The position numbers and the translations under genes are program-made. Of a stretch of 46,327 nt of DNA, positions 26,713-35,697 are shown one piece after another. The notes below the pieces were generated by a model, which was not told the origin of the DNA, searched no databases, and saw only the letters and a program-made list of their open reading frames with translations. Position 1 is the stretch's first letter, and the number at the start of each line of letters is the position of its first letter. The DNA comes from Opitutus sp. GAS368 (GTDB taxonomy: Bacteria > Verrucomicrobiota > Verrucomicrobiia > Opitutales > Opitutaceae): contig CAMBVX010000008.1 of the NCBI GenBank assembly GCA_945871085.1, positions 1 to 46,327 on the forward strand. The letters run 5' to 3'.

Positions 26713-27536
26713 TCACATCGGCGACCCCGTCGCCATCAACGCATTGATGTCGCGATACGCCGTCGCACCGTCGGTGAGCGGCCCGGAGGTTCCGCTTCGC
26801 AGGAACTCCGCGACCAGCGTCGCCGTCCGACCAAGCATCACTTCCGGAATGGCCGAACCGGCGCTGAGCCGCCGCGCCCCCAGCGTGGCCAACTCCGCTG
26901 CCGCCGGCAGTCCCGCCCGCGCCTTCACATTGAGCAGCAGCTTCACCGCCGCCGCGATTAGGCGGATTTCCTCTGCGTCCACCAAACCCGGCACAAAGAT
27001 CCCGCTGACCCCCGCCCCGCGGTAGCGCTCCGCCCGCGCGAGCGTTTCCGCGACGCGCACCTCGGGCGCGCAGGTGTTGCGCAGATAGGTGTCGGTGCGT
27101 GCGTTAATAAAAAGGTCCACTCCCAGTCGTTCACCCTCGCGTCGCACCTCCTCGATCTTCGCGCAGAGCAAGTCCGGGCTACCCGTGCCGTCTTCGAGGT
27201 TGATTCCCACTGCTCCCGCTCCAATCACGGCGGCCACGTTCTCACCAACCGTAGCCACATCGTCGGAGTAGCCGGCTTCAGCATCGACTGAGAGAGGCAC
27301 CTGAATCACGCGCGCAATCCGCTCAACCGTTTCCACCAGCAGCCGCACCGGCAGGTGACCGCCGTCCGCAAACCCGAGCGACCACGCGACGCCGGCACTC
27401 CTGGTCGCAATTGCTTTGGCCCCAAACTTTCCACCAAGCGCGCATCCCCAGGGTTGCAGACGTTCGCGAGCAACAAAATCCCTTCAGCGTGCAATCGGTT
27501 AAAGAGGCGGGCGCGGTCAGATTGGCGGGCATTCAT
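26713..27536 (-). pseudogene. Isocitrate lyase/PEP mutase-family gene with -1 frameshift
   Basis: The reading frame starts at ATG 27536 (MNARQSDRARLFNRL, then LLLANV and RLVESLG) and is lost at a C-run, plus-strand 27420-27423. One added base there restores AKAIATRSAGVAWSLG and then the rest of the family: DAEAGYSDD, VGINLEDGTG, INARTDTYL and a C-terminal tail to 26713. The repaired protein would be about 274 residues, normal for the PEP mutase/isocitrate lyase superfamily, which acts on C-C or C-P bonds of 2-oxo or 2-hydroxy acids with Mg2+. Either the gene is newly inactivated or the base is a sequencing error in a homopolymer. It is convergent with the TonB receptor gene. Confidence 0.82.
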
Positions 27537-27629
27537 GATTTTTCAGCGATAAAACTGCACCGCATGTCTCATGAAATCGCCCCCCCCTTGCGCTGCGTCG
27601 GGCGAAAATCTTCCGGAGTGTATCGGTCT

Positions 27630-29330
27630 CTATGTTCCGCGTACCCGCAGCCGGGCCGTGAAGCTCCACTGTCCTTTCACGTTCTGAATTTTGAGCAGAA
27701 ACTGATTCTTCCCCTTTTTCAGCCGCAACGGCACCACGTCATCGTCGAGGCGACTCGGCCGGTCGATCCACCGATCAACCGCCATTTCGCCATTGAGCCA
27801 GAGTTTCATGCCATCGTCGCTGCCGACGCCGAGCCATGCATCGGTGTCGTTAGCGACGTCGATTTCGGTCCACGCGTAGCCGACGCAGTAGTCGAGGTCG
27901 CCGTTGCTGGCACCATCCATGAAATCCACGAGCCCTTCCTCCGGATTCATTTTTTTCCACGTAAGTTTGGCGCCGTCGATCGTGAGTTTCTCCCCGGCCG
28001 TCGGACGCACCGTCCCGGCGCCACCGTTGTCCTCAAACCAATCGCTGTTAAATGAATTCGTCTGCGAGGCCTTCGAGATACCTTTGCCCGTGCCCGCTTT
28101 GACCGTCTGCATCATGAGCGTGCCATCCGCGCCGACGCTCGCGACCTTTGAAAACGACTGCTCCGGCACCTGGATCGCTTTCAACACCAGCCAACTCTTG
28201 AAGGGCAAATCGACGCGCGCCTCGCCGTTGATCCACGCCGCATCGGCTGCCAACTGTGCGTCAGGCGGCCCCACTTTGACGGAATAAGTGTAGTGGCCCG
28301 GCACCGGCACACCGTTCTCGATCGCCGGCACAAAGAGCGCCATCTTCCGCAGGGCCTCGGCGATCGGCGCCTTCACCGCGCCAGGCATTTCGGATCCGGG
28401 CAACAACTCCACGGTGCCGACCGCGCCGTCGGCCGCGACCGCGAGCTTGGCCTCGATGCGCGCGATGCCATTTTGCCTCAGCCCTTCGAGCCGAAACAGG
28501 TCGGCCAACAGCAGCGGCTCCGCCCGGCTGTGGGCAAACTCCCGCGGCCGCACCGCGCCGAGGTAGTGGGCCCGGTCCCGCGCGGTGCGCGGATTCGCCG
28601 GGTTGAGCTGCCAAAGCATATTGCTCACGCCGTCCACGAAACGCATGAGATCAACGACCTCGTTGGCCGGCCCGCCGAAGAGCGGCACGCCCTCGCGCGT
28701 CATCAACATCATCACAAATCCGCCGCCCGGCACAAAACGCGAGAGGAGCTTCATGTCCGATTGTTTCTTGGGATCGACGATGTTCCAGGCGCGATTCGCC
28801 GGCAGCGCCCTCGCATCGAAGCCCGAATCCCACGTGCTCATCACCACCGACGCCACGCGGCCGGGATAGACGCGTTGGATCCGGCTGAGGAAAGGCGCGA
28901 GGTTGTCGAACAGCCGCCACGAGCCACCGCTCTGCCGCGAGCGAAAGAGCACAATGAACAACTCCGGCTCGGGCAACTTAGTCAGGTCCACCTCCTTCAG
29001 TTTTCCACTCTCCACGCGCATCAGGCGGCCGATGAATTCGCTCGAGGTCTTGCCCTGCGCCTCACTCCATTTCGCCGCCCGTGGCGGTCGCCCTGCCGTC
29101 GCCTCATGAAACCGCACGCAATCCTCCGGCGAGAACGCGCGCATCGGCAGAAACTTGCTGGTCGTCCCTCCGGTGCGAAACAGCATGAGTGGCCCCATCG
29201 CCTCGACGGGTTCGCCCTTGAACCTCCCACCCTTGACGTCCTTCCACTCCGTCATGACCGCATCCGCCGCGCGACCAGACGGCACGACGAGACCGAGGAA
29301 GACGACGACCGACCAAATGGATTTTGGCAT
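27630..29330 (-). CDS. Secreted multidomain protein (SHD1-like, thioredoxin-like, C-terminal beta-sandwich)
   Basis: 566 residues from ATG 29330; the frame stays open upstream but the signal peptide (1-22, ending SGRAADA) starts here. Residues about 27-78 (WKDVKGGRFKGEPVEAMG, FSPEDCVRFHE) look like the SLA1-homology SHD1 module common in Planctomycetota/Verrucomicrobiota. Residues about 115-250 (LFIVLFRSRQSGGSW, VVMSTWDSGF) recall a thioredoxin-like fold without a CxxC. A middle region resembles a TonB C-terminal-like segment (VAADGAVGTVELLPGS). The end (about 440-566, GVGSDDGMKLWLNGEM, LRLKKGKNQFLLKIQN) is a jelly-roll domain of the carbohydrate-binding kind. No function is assigned. It is divergent from the amidohydrolase. 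Confidence 0.75.
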   Translation of the reverse strand: MPKSIWSVVVFLGLVVPSGRAADAVMTEWKDVKGGRFKGEPVEAMGPLMLFRTGGTTSKFLPMRAFSPEDCVRFHEATAGRPPRAAKWSEAQGKTSSEFIGRLMRVESGKLKEVDLTKLPEPELFIVLFRSRQSGGSWRLFDNLAPFLSRIQRVYPGRVASVVMSTWDSGFDARALPANRAWNIVDPKKQSDMKLLSRFVPGGGFVMMLMTREGVPLFGGPANEVVDLMRFVDGVSNMLWQLNPANPRTARDRAHYLGAVRPREFAHSRAEPLLLADLFRLEGLRQNGIARIEAKLAVAADGAVGTVELLPGSEMPGAVKAPIAEALRKMALFVPAIENGVPVPGHYTYSVKVGPPDAQLAADAAWINGEARVDLPFKSWLVLKAIQVPEQSFSKVASVGADGTLMMQTVKAGTGKGISKASQTNSFNSDWFEDNGGAGTVRPTAGEKLTIDGAKLTWKKMNPEEGLVDFMDGASNGDLDYCVGYAWTEIDVANDTDAWLGVGSDDGMKLWLNGEMAVDRWIDRPSRLDDDVVPLRLKKGKNQFLLKIQNVKGQWSFTARLRVRGT

Positions 29331-29463
29331 GGGGTGGAACGAATCAAAACGATCTGTTGGAGAAAACAATATTTCGGTTGCGCAGCGCGAGCTGCCATTT
29401 TCCAACCCGCATAAACACGATTCGCTTTCCCTTTTGCGCTCCGCCCGGCATGACTCACCGCCC
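29331..29463. promoter_or_regulatory. Divergent intergenic region
   Basis: 133 bp between the two divergent starts at 29330 and 29464. It must hold promoters for both genes, but no convincing -10/-35 pair or operator was seen. Confidence 0.35.
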
Positions 29464-30465
29464 ATGAACGCTTCCCCTGCACTCTCCCGGCGTGACTTCC
29501 TGCTTTCTTCCGCCGCCGCCCTAGCCACCGCCCACGTCCCACTTTCCGCCGCGACCACCGGCCCTGGGCTGATCGCCGAGCCTATCATCGATATTCACCA
29601 GCACACGAACTACGGCGGCGCTCGCGACGCCGCGTTCCGGCAGATCTCACCGGCCCGCACTCACGCCCAACTCCGAACTCACCAACTCGGCCTCGGCGTC
29701 ACCAAGACCATTTTACTCCCGTCGGGCCGCGACGCCTTTCGCCCCTCGACCATCAACGGCCGCTCCAACGGCCTCGAAAGCACGATTACCGGCAACGAGG
29801 ACTGCCTCGCTTTCGTGCGCGCTTTTCCGGACGAATTCGTCTTCGGAGCCAACGAGATCAGCGACCTCGCCGACGCAACCACCGTCATCGAAAAATATCT
29901 CAAACTCGGCGCCGTCCTCATCGGCGAACAGAAATTCAACGTCGAATGCGATTCAGCCGAGATGCAGAAACTCTATCAACTGGCCGAGGCCTACCGCGTG
30001 CCGATTTTGATGCACTGGCAGATCGGCAGCTACAATCAGGGCTTCGACCGTTTCCACACGATGCTGAAGAAATATTCCAAGGTAAACTTCATCGGCCACG
30101 CGCAGACTTGGTGGGCCAATATCGACCAGGCCTGCGACAACGACCCGCGAAATCTTTATCCACGCGGCAAATTGACCCCGGGGGGCCTGACGGACCGCTA
30201 TCTCCGCGACTACGCCAACATGTTTGGCGATCTTTCGGCCGGCTCCGGAGAAAACGCGTTCAAGCGCGACCCGGATCACGCGCGCGCCTTCCTCGCCCGC
30301 CACCAAGACAAATTAATGTTCGGCAGCGACTGCGTCGACCCCACCGCCAACCTCGCGGTCTGCTCCGGCGCCCGGCAACTCGCCCAAGTCCGCAACTTCG
30401 CTCCCAACAAAATCGCCGAGCGAAAAATGCTCTACGAAAACGCGAAGCAGCTGTTTCGGCTCTGA
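29464..30465 (+). CDS. Tat-exported amidohydrolase 2-family metalloenzyme
   Basis: 333 residues from ATG 29464. The twin-arginine signal is LSRRDFLLSSAAALATA (Arg9, Arg10). The mature part is a TIM-barrel amidohydrolase (PF04909 type): metal-binding His45 and His47 in IIDIHQHTNY, later His residues in ILMHWQIGSY and NFIGHAQTWW, and the catalytic Asp in LMFGSDCVD. Members hydrolyse lactones or decarboxylate acids. Tat export suggests periplasmic action after folding and metal loading in the cytoplasm. It is convergent with xerD, and no operon partner is evident. Confidence 0.9.
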   Translation: MNASPALSRRDFLLSSAAALATAHVPLSAATTGPGLIAEPIIDIHQHTNYGGARDAAFRQISPARTHAQLRTHQLGLGVTKTILLPSGRDAFRPSTINGRSNGLESTITGNEDCLAFVRAFPDEFVFGANEISDLADATTVIEKYLKLGAVLIGEQKFNVECDSAEMQKLYQLAEAYRVPILMHWQIGSYNQGFDRFHTMLKKYSKVNFIGHAQTWWANIDQACDNDPRNLYPRGKLTPGGLTDRYLRDYANMFGDLSAGSGENAFKRDPDHARAFLARHQDKLMFGSDCVDPTANLAVCSGARQLAQVRNFAPNKIAERKMLYENAKQLFRL

Positions 30466-30482
30466 GGGTCGGATTGCTCGGA

Positions 30483-31412
30483 CTACTTCGCGCGATTCCG
30501 CGGATGAAATTTCGCGTGCTGGTCGATCAATCGCTGCGGTTCTACCGCCGTGTAGATTTGCGTCGTCGCGATGCTCGCGTGCCCGAGCATTTCTTGGATG
30601 GCCCGGAGATCTGCGCCGCCCGAAAGCAAGTGCGTCGCGAATGAGTGACGCAGCCCGTGGGGTTTCACGTTTTTCGCGATGCCCGCCCGCTGGGCATATT
30701 TTTTCACCAACATCCACAGCATCACGCGCGACAGCGCACTCCCGCGGTTGTTGAGAAAAAACTGACTGCCCGTCCTGGGCTTCACCAAGTGCGGGCGACC
30801 GGACAAGAGATAGGTCGTCAGCGCATCCTGGGCCTTGCCGCCCACCGGCACGATGCGCTCCTTCGCACCTTTGCCAAATACGCGGATGAAACCGTTCTCG
30901 AGATCCACCTGTTGCAGCATCAACGCGGCCAGTTCGGAAACCCGCAGTCCGCTCGAGTAAAAAAGCTCCAACAACGCTCGGTCGCGCAGCGCCCGTGGAG
31001 TGCCACCATTCGGGGCCATGAGTAGCCGGGCGACATCGTCGGCGGAAAGGGTGCCCGGAATTTTCCGGACGAGCTTCGGTCCCGACAACAACGCCGTGAA
31101 ATCATCCTCACGGAGTTTTTCGCGCACCAAGAACCGAGCGAGCATACGAACCGCCGTGAGTTTGCGGGCCAGACTCGCGGTCTTGTAGCGCTTACTGTCG
31201 AGCGAGTGAATCCACGCTCCGATCTCTGCCCGCGTGACGCCGCGCCAGTCGGTCACCTTACTCCGGGCGAGAAACGCCGCGGCCTGATCGAGGTCACGTC
31301 GGTAGGCCGCGATGGTGTTCTTGGCCAGCCCACGTTCCAATCCGATGAACGCCAAATAGGCATCGATATCGTTGGCAAACGCCCCCGGGGCCTGGCTGTG
31401 GTCGGCGCGCAT
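30483..31412 (-). CDS. xerD: Tyrosine recombinase XerD-like
   Basis: 309 residues. The N-terminal SAM-like core-binding domain (about 12-105, YLAFIGLERGLAKNTIAAYRRDL) is followed by the catalytic domain with all key residues: Arg157 (SSGLRVSEL), Lys181, His252 and Arg255 (HGLRHSFATHLL), His278 (LGHASI) and the nucleophile Tyr287 (QIYT). Length and motifs match chromosomal XerD/XerC, which resolve chromosome dimers at dif with FtsK. The gene lies downstream of infA behind a terminator, with no integrase-type neighbours or attachment sites, so a housekeeping role is favoured. XerC versus XerD cannot be separated with certainty by eye. Confidence 0.9.
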   Translation of the reverse strand: MRADHSQAPGAFANDIDAYLAFIGLERGLAKNTIAAYRRDLDQAAAFLARSKVTDWRGVTRAEIGAWIHSLDSKRYKTASLARKLTAVRMLARFLVREKLREDDFTALLSGPKLVRKIPGTLSADDVARLLMAPNGGTPRALRDRALLELFYSSGLRVSELAALMLQQVDLENGFIRVFGKGAKERIVPVGGKAQDALTTYLLSGRPHLVKPRTGSQFFLNNRGSALSRVMLWMLVKKYAQRAGIAKNVKPHGLRHSFATHLLSGGADLRAIQEMLGHASIATTQIYTAVEPQRLIDQHAKFHPRNRAK

Positions 31413-31420
31413 GGCAGAAA

Positions 31421-31449
31421 ATAAAAAGACGCCGCGGGCGGGCGACGTC
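31421..31449 (-). terminator. Intrinsic terminator of infA
   Basis: On the minus strand GACGTCGC (31449-31442) pairs with GCGGCGTC (31435-31428), with one G-U pair and a 6-nt loop, followed by TTTTTATTTT. It separates infA from xerD, whose start lies 9 bp downstream. Confidence 0.7.
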
Positions 31450-31473
31450 GATTTTCAAATGGGCGGAAACCGC

Positions 31474-31737
31474 TCAGTATTTGCGGCGGCGCGGCGGCGG
31501 GACGTAGTTGGAGTTCGTCTCCTTCATCCGGAAAGTAATCCGCGCCTTCTCCAAATCGTAGGGGCTCATCTCCATTTTCACCATGTCGCCCGCTGCGATT
31601 TTGATAAAATTCTTCCGGAGCTTACCCGAAATGTGCGCGAGCACCACGTGCTCATTGGCCAGTTGGACCTTGAACATCGTGCCCGGGAGCACGGCAATCA
31701 CGCGGCCCTCCACTTCGATCGAATTGCTATCAGCCAT
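31474..31737 (-). CDS. infA: Translation initiation factor IF-1
   Basis: 87 residues; the S1/OB fold is recognisable from [33 protein letters not shown] and [15 protein letters not shown]-1 binds the A site of the 30S subunit during initiation. It is longer than the usual 72 residues because of a tail ([16 protein letters not shown]) rich in Pro and Arg. No Shine-Dalgarno sequence precedes the ATG (CCGTTAACC directly upstream). It is encoded alone, with a hairpin terminator just after it. Confidence 0.97.
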   Translation of the reverse strand: MADSNSIEVEGRVIAVLPGTMFKVQLANEHVVLAHISGKLRKNFIKIAAGDMVKMEMSPYDLEKARITFRMKETNSNYVPPPRRRKY

Positions 31738-31796
31738 GGTTAACGGGGAGTTGGTGCGCGGAGCGGATCATCATAAGTGCGGTCTTCAAAAGCACC

Positions 31797-31827
31797 TTGT
31801 AAGGCAGATCGCAGCCGCCTTAGTCAA
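31797..31827 (-). promoter_or_regulatory. Possible infA promoter
   Basis: On the minus strand TTGACT (31827-31822) is followed 19 bp later by TTACAA (31802-31797), about 60 bp upstream of infA. The -35 word is good; the -10 word and the spacing are poor. Weak candidate. Confidence 0.25.
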
Positions 31828-31865
31828 GGTTTCCCTCTGATCCACGCCCTCCCGCGCCCGACGCT

Positions 31866-32390
31866 ATGCCCGATTCGCCCGAGCTCCCACCCTTCTGCCC
31901 GTTTGAAAAACGCTTCCCGTCGCAACTCGTGCGTGACGATGCGTTTTTCATGAGCTTAGCCTACAATCAGGCGATCGACGCTTGGCGGCAAGACGAGGTT
32001 CCGATCGGCGCGGTCATTGAAATTGGAGGCGAAGTTTTCGGCTCCGCCCACAATACCGTCGAGCGCGCGAAAGATCCGACCGCCCACGCCGAGATGCTCG
32101 CTATCACCCAGGCCGCTGCGAAGCTCGGCGACTGGCGACTTTCCGGCGCCACCGTCTACGTCACCAAGGAACCCTGCCCGATGTGCTCCGGCGCCATGCT
32201 GATGTCGCGGGTGAAACGTGTCTGTTACGCCGTGCCCGACGCGAAGATGGGCTGCCTCGGCGGTGCCACCAACCTGAACGATCTGCCCCGGGTGAATCAT
32301 CACGTCGAACTCACGGCCGGCGGTGCGCTGGAAACCGAATGCCGCGAAATGCTCCAGGCATTTTTCAAGCTGAAGCGCGCCGCTGAGTAG
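31866..32390 (+). CDS. tadA: tRNA-specific adenosine deaminase-like nucleoside deaminase
   Basis: 174 residues. The zinc-dependent cytidine/deoxycytidylate deaminase fold shows the HAE motif (PTAHAEMLAI) with the catalytic Glu, and PCPMCSGAML with the two zinc Cys residues. TadA-specific features include VPIGAVI, ARDP-like AKDPTAHAE and the C-terminal FFKLKR. It probably converts A34 to inosine in tRNA-Arg. An N-terminal extension of about 20 residues precedes the usual TadA start. Divergent from infA. A general guanine/adenosine deaminase is a less likely alternative. Confidence 0.92.
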   Translation: MPDSPELPPFCPFEKRFPSQLVRDDAFFMSLAYNQAIDAWRQDEVPIGAVIEIGGEVFGSAHNTVERAKDPTAHAEMLAITQAAAKLGDWRLSGATVYVTKEPCPMCSGAMLMSRVKRVCYAVPDAKMGCLGGATNLNDLPRVNHHVELTAGGALETECREMLQAFFKLKRAAE

Positions 32391-32503
32391 GGTGTAGACC
32401 CACCGGGTAAGTCACACCGCAAAGTTGACGCGCCGCCCGGCCGATGCATTGGTTTCCGCTCGCATCCCGCGTTTCCGTTTAATCCGAAAAATAAATCACA
32501 CCC

Positions 32504-33136
32504 ATGCCCTTCACCCTCCCGACCCTGCCTTACGCCCTCGACGCCCTCGCTCCGCACATCGACGCGAAGACGATGGAAATCCACCACGGCAAGCATCACC
32601 AAGCCTACATCACCAACGCCAACAACCTGCTCAAGGACCACGCCGCCCTCGCCGCGTTGGACGTTCACACCCTGATCGCCGACCTCAGCAAAGTCCCCGA
32701 CGCCATCCGCGGCGGCGTCCGCAACAACGCCGGCGGCCACGCCAACCACTCGTTCTTCTGGACCGTTTTGGCCCCGCACAATCAAGACGCCCCGTCCGGT
32801 CCCCTCGCCGCCGCGATCGACGCTCAGCTCGGCGGACTCGCGAAATTCAAGGAAGACTTCGCCAAGGCCGGCGCGACCCGTTTCGGCTCCGGTTGGGCTT
32901 GGCTCATCGTCACCGCCGACAAGAAACTTGCCGTCGGCTCCACCGCCAATCAAGACAGCCCGTTGATGGGCAAGGCCGTCGCCGGAATCGAAGGCAAACC
33001 CGTCCTCGCCCTCGACGTCTGGGAGCACGCCTACTACCTCAACTACCAAAACCGCCGTCCGGATTACATCACCGCGTTCTGGAACGTCGTGAACTGGAAG
33101 GCGGTCGAGGCCAATTACGCCGCCGCGATCGCGTAA
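32504..33136 (+). CDS. sodA: Superoxide dismutase, Mn-type signature
   Basis: 210 residues, complete Fe/Mn-SOD. Metal ligands are His27 ([10 protein letters not shown]), His82 ([10 protein letters not shown]), Asp171 and His175 ([10 protein letters not shown]). The active-site Gln lies in STANQDSP (Gln150), the position typical of Mn enzymes, while FeSODs carry it near residue 69. There is no signal peptide, so it acts in the cytoplasm on superoxide. A strong terminator follows 21 bp after the stop. Metal choice is inferred from motifs only. Confidence 0.96.
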   Translation: MPFTLPTLPYALDALAPHIDAKTMEIHHGKHHQAYITNANNLLKDHAALAALDVHTLIADLSKVPDAIRGGVRNNAGGHANHSFFWTVLAPHNQDAPSGPLAAAIDAQLGGLAKFKEDFAKAGATRFGSGWAWLIVTADKKLAVGSTANQDSPLMGKAVAGIEGKPVLALDVWEHAYYLNYQNRRPDYITAFWNVVNWKAVEANYAAAIA

Positions 33137-33157
33137 GCCAGTCGAGAATTTCAAAAC

Positions 33158-33189
33158 AAAAGCCGCACCGGCCAGGGTGCGGCTTTTTT
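33158..33189 (+). terminator. Intrinsic terminator after sodA, probably bidirectional
   Basis: AAAAGCCGCACC (33158-33169) pairs perfectly with GGTGCGGCTTTT (33176-33187) around a 6-nt loop and ends in TTTTTT. The A-run on the other arm also gives a U-tract for the convergent TolB-like gene, which ends at 33236. Confidence 0.9.
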
Positions 33190-33235
33190 CATGTCCGCCC
33201 GCGATCACAACCGCGGCCTCTCGCCACACTGAGGA

Positions 33236-34429
33236 TTACTGCGCCAGCACACTGGCCTGCGCCACCGGACCGAGGTTGGACGCGGAGATCCGACGGCTAT
33301 TACCCGTCTCGGTATCAAGGATACTCAACACACTCGAGGTGCGATCGCGCGCGGTGTAAACGAGGTGGCGCCCATCCGGCAACCAGCTGGCCTCGACGCC
33401 GTCGAACGCCGCCTTGGAAACGACTCCGGCTTTGCCAGCAGCAAAGTCGTAAACGGCGATCTGATATTTTCCGCCTTCAACCCGGACCGTGCACGCGATC
33501 TTTTGCGGATTCCCACGACTCCAATCCGGCTCGGCCGCATAACGGAAACCCGTGACGAGCCGCTGCGGCGATCCGCCAGCCGTCGACATCACGTAGAGCT
33601 GCGGGCCCGGCTCCATTGTAAACACCAACCGCCCACCATCGGGTGAAAAACACGGGGAAGATTTGACGGCGTCAGAACGCGTCTTGCGCGACACCTGGCG
33701 CCCCTGACCGTTGCTCAAATAAATTTCTGGCGTGCCCTCGCCACTCAACACCATGGCCACTTGTTGGCCATTGGGACTGAAACGTGCGCCTTGGTTCGTG
33801 CCACGGAAACTCACAAATGTCTCGTGCCGACCGCTGGCGACATCGAGCAGGAAAATATCGGGGAACCCAGACTTATAGAAACTCGTATAGATAATCTTCG
33901 TGCCGTCGGGCGACCATCGCGGCATGAGCGCCAGTGCCTTGTCGTGGGTAATCTGCTTCGCTTCACCAAAAAATAAATCGGCCACACACACCTCCTTGAC
34001 CCGACCCTGGTCACGGATAAATGCGACCTTCGAGGCGAAGAATCCCTTCAAGCCGACCCCATTGGTTTTCACGACCGCGACGTCGGCAGCGCGCAAAAGC
34101 GCATTGCGCGGGCTCGTGCCGGTGACGACTTCCGAGGCGACCGGCGTCGCCGCCGCGCCTTTCGTGATGTCCACGCGCACCTGCGTGGCACCGGCGGCCG
34201 TGAACTTGATGTCGAAGGCCTGCCCGCTGGCGACGAGTTTGTAGCGCCCATGTGAGGCAAACGCCTGAAGTGCGAGGTCATTCAACTCCGACGTGTTCGC
34301 AGCGACGCGAATCAGCACAGTATTCTTGTCGATACCGACGACCACGTCGCCGATGCTGGTGCCACGTTGCGCCCGAACCGGCACAGCGAACAAAACGATG
34401 AGCAAAAATACGTGTAAGATTGATTTCAT
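33236..34429 (-). CDS. TolB-like beta-propeller protein
   Basis: 397 residues from ATG 34429; an in-frame start at 34459 is less likely because the signal peptide (MKSILHVFLLIVLFAVPVRA) begins here. An N-terminal alpha/beta domain of about 120 residues precedes a six-bladed propeller with WD40-like TolB repeats: PRWSPDGTKIIYTS, ARFSPNGQQVAMVL, PCFSPDGGRLVFTM and EASWLPDGRHLVYTA. TolB works in the periplasm with Pal and the TolQRA motor in outer-membrane constriction. None of tolQ, tolR, tolA or pal is adjacent, so a Tol role is likely but not proven. Confidence 0.85.
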   Translation of the reverse strand: MKSILHVFLLIVLFAVPVRAQRGTSIGDVVVGIDKNTVLIRVAANTSELNDLALQAFASHGRYKLVASGQAFDIKFTAAGATQVRVDITKGAAATPVASEVVTGTSPRNALLRAADVAVVKTNGVGLKGFFASKVAFIRDQGRVKEVCVADLFFGEAKQITHDKALALMPRWSPDGTKIIYTSFYKSGFPDIFLLDVASGRHETFVSFRGTNQGARFSPNGQQVAMVLSGEGTPEIYLSNGQGRQVSRKTRSDAVKSSPCFSPDGGRLVFTMEPGPQLYVMSTAGGSPQRLVTGFRYAAEPDWSRGNPQKIACTVRVEGGKYQIAVYDFAAGKAGVVSKAAFDGVEASWLPDGRHLVYTARDRTSSVLSILDTETGNSRRISASNLGPVAQASVLAQ

Positions 34430-34536
34430 GAAGGAAAATTGCGCGCGAACGAATTGCACGAATCCGCATTTCTATTTGCGCGGCACCGTCGCATAACAAC
34501 TCTTATTTACTCACAATCTCGAACACCTCCCAAACC

Positions 34537-35628
34537 GTGAACTCCGACGAAATCAAAGATCATCTGAAACAAGTAAAGTATCCCGGCTTCAGCCGCGACA
34601 TCGTGTCCTTCGGGATCGTGCGCTCCGCGGGCATGTTCGACGGCGTGGCGAAAGTCTCGCTCGCACTCACCACGAGCGATCCAAAAGTTCCGCTCCACCT
34701 AAAAACCGAAGTCGAGAAATGCCTGCGCGCTCTTCCCGGAGTGACGGAAACTCTCGTCGAAATCTCAGTCGCTCCCGCTAAGGCTCCACCGACCGCGGGC
34801 GCAGCCAACGGGGGCAACCTGGGCGGGAACAGCGCGGCCCCTCGCGCCATTCGCTACGCCGTCGCCATCGCGTCGGGCAAGGGCGGCGTCGGCAAGAGCA
34901 CCTTTTCAGTCAACCTCGCGGCTGCACTCGCTCAGCTCCTCACCGCGCAGGGCAGCCCCAACCGCGTCGGCCTGATGGACTGCGACATCTACGGTCCGAG
35001 CGTGCCCCTCATGATGGGGATTCAAGGCCGCCCCGAGGTAGATGGGGACTCACTCGTGCCCTTGGAACGTCACGGCGTAAAGGTCATGAGCATGGGCTTC
35101 CTCGTGGACGACAACACACCGGTCGTGTGGCGCGGGCCGATGATCATGAAGACCATTCAGCAATTCGTGCAAAACGTCCGCTGGGGCGAATTGGAGATCT
35201 TGCTGATCGACTTGCCGCCCGGCACCGGCGACGCCCAACTCTCCCTCGTCCAAACCATTCCGCTCGACGGCGCGATCATTGTGACGACACCGCAGCCGGC
35301 CGCGACCAACGTCGCGCGCAAGGGCGGCCTCATGTTCCAAAAGGTCAACGTGCCGATCATCGGCGTCGCGGAAAATATGAGTTTCTTCATCGATCCCGCA
35401 GGCCACAAGCACACCCTCTTCGGTTCGGGCGGCGGCATCGTTACGGCGGAAAAACTCGGCACCGTGCTGCTCGGTCAAGTCCCGCTCATCCCGGAAATCC
35501 GCGAGGGCGGTGACTCGGGCACGCCGATCGTTGTCAGCCAACCGGCCAGCGTCGCCGGCCAGACCTTTCGAGACATCGCCACAGATTTACTCGCGCGGCT
35601 CGCCAAACCCGCCGCGCCAAGGTCGTAA
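34537..35628 (+). CDS. mrp: Mrp/ApbC-family P-loop ATPase (Fe-S carrier type)
   Basis: 363 residues from GTG 34537. An N-terminal MIP18/DUF59 domain (about 5-78) precedes the deviant Walker A motif GKGGVGKST at 114-122; LLIDLPPGTGD at 222-232 is the Walker B region. Family members load Fe-S clusters onto target proteins as dimers that use a CxxC near the C-terminus. Here the matching segment, ENMSFFIDPAGHKHTLFG at 279-296, has no Cys at all. It may therefore act differently or be an Fe-S-independent regulator. Divergent from the TolB-like gene; a small unassigned gene follows 69 bp later. Confidence 0.92.
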   Translation: MNSDEIKDHLKQVKYPGFSRDIVSFGIVRSAGMFDGVAKVSLALTTSDPKVPLHLKTEVEKCLRALPGVTETLVEISVAPAKAPPTAGAANGGNLGGNSAAPRAIRYAVAIASGKGGVGKSTFSVNLAAALAQLLTAQGSPNRVGLMDCDIYGPSVPLMMGIQGRPEVDGDSLVPLERHGVKVMSMGFLVDDNTPVVWRGPMIMKTIQQFVQNVRWGELEILLIDLPPGTGDAQLSLVQTIPLDGAIIVTTPQPAATNVARKGGLMFQKVNVPIIGVAENMSFFIDPAGHKHTLFGSGGGIVTAEKLGTVLLGQVPLIPEIREGGDSGTPIVVSQPASVAGQTFRDIATDLLARLAKPAAPRS

Positions 35629-35697
35629 CGATTGTGAAAAATTGCAGGCATTGACACGCCGAGCCCACTCCCTCTCATTCCGCCAGCGTCACGCCGC

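Noticed and set aside
27580-27587. Run of eight C bases between the pseudogene and the 566-residue protein gene
   Set aside because: A homopolymer outside coding sequence with no further structure.
30483-31412. Tyrosine recombinase as a sign of a prophage or integrated element
   Set aside because: It is a chromosomal Xer-type protein next to infA, with no phage genes, tRNA target or direct repeats in the surroundings.
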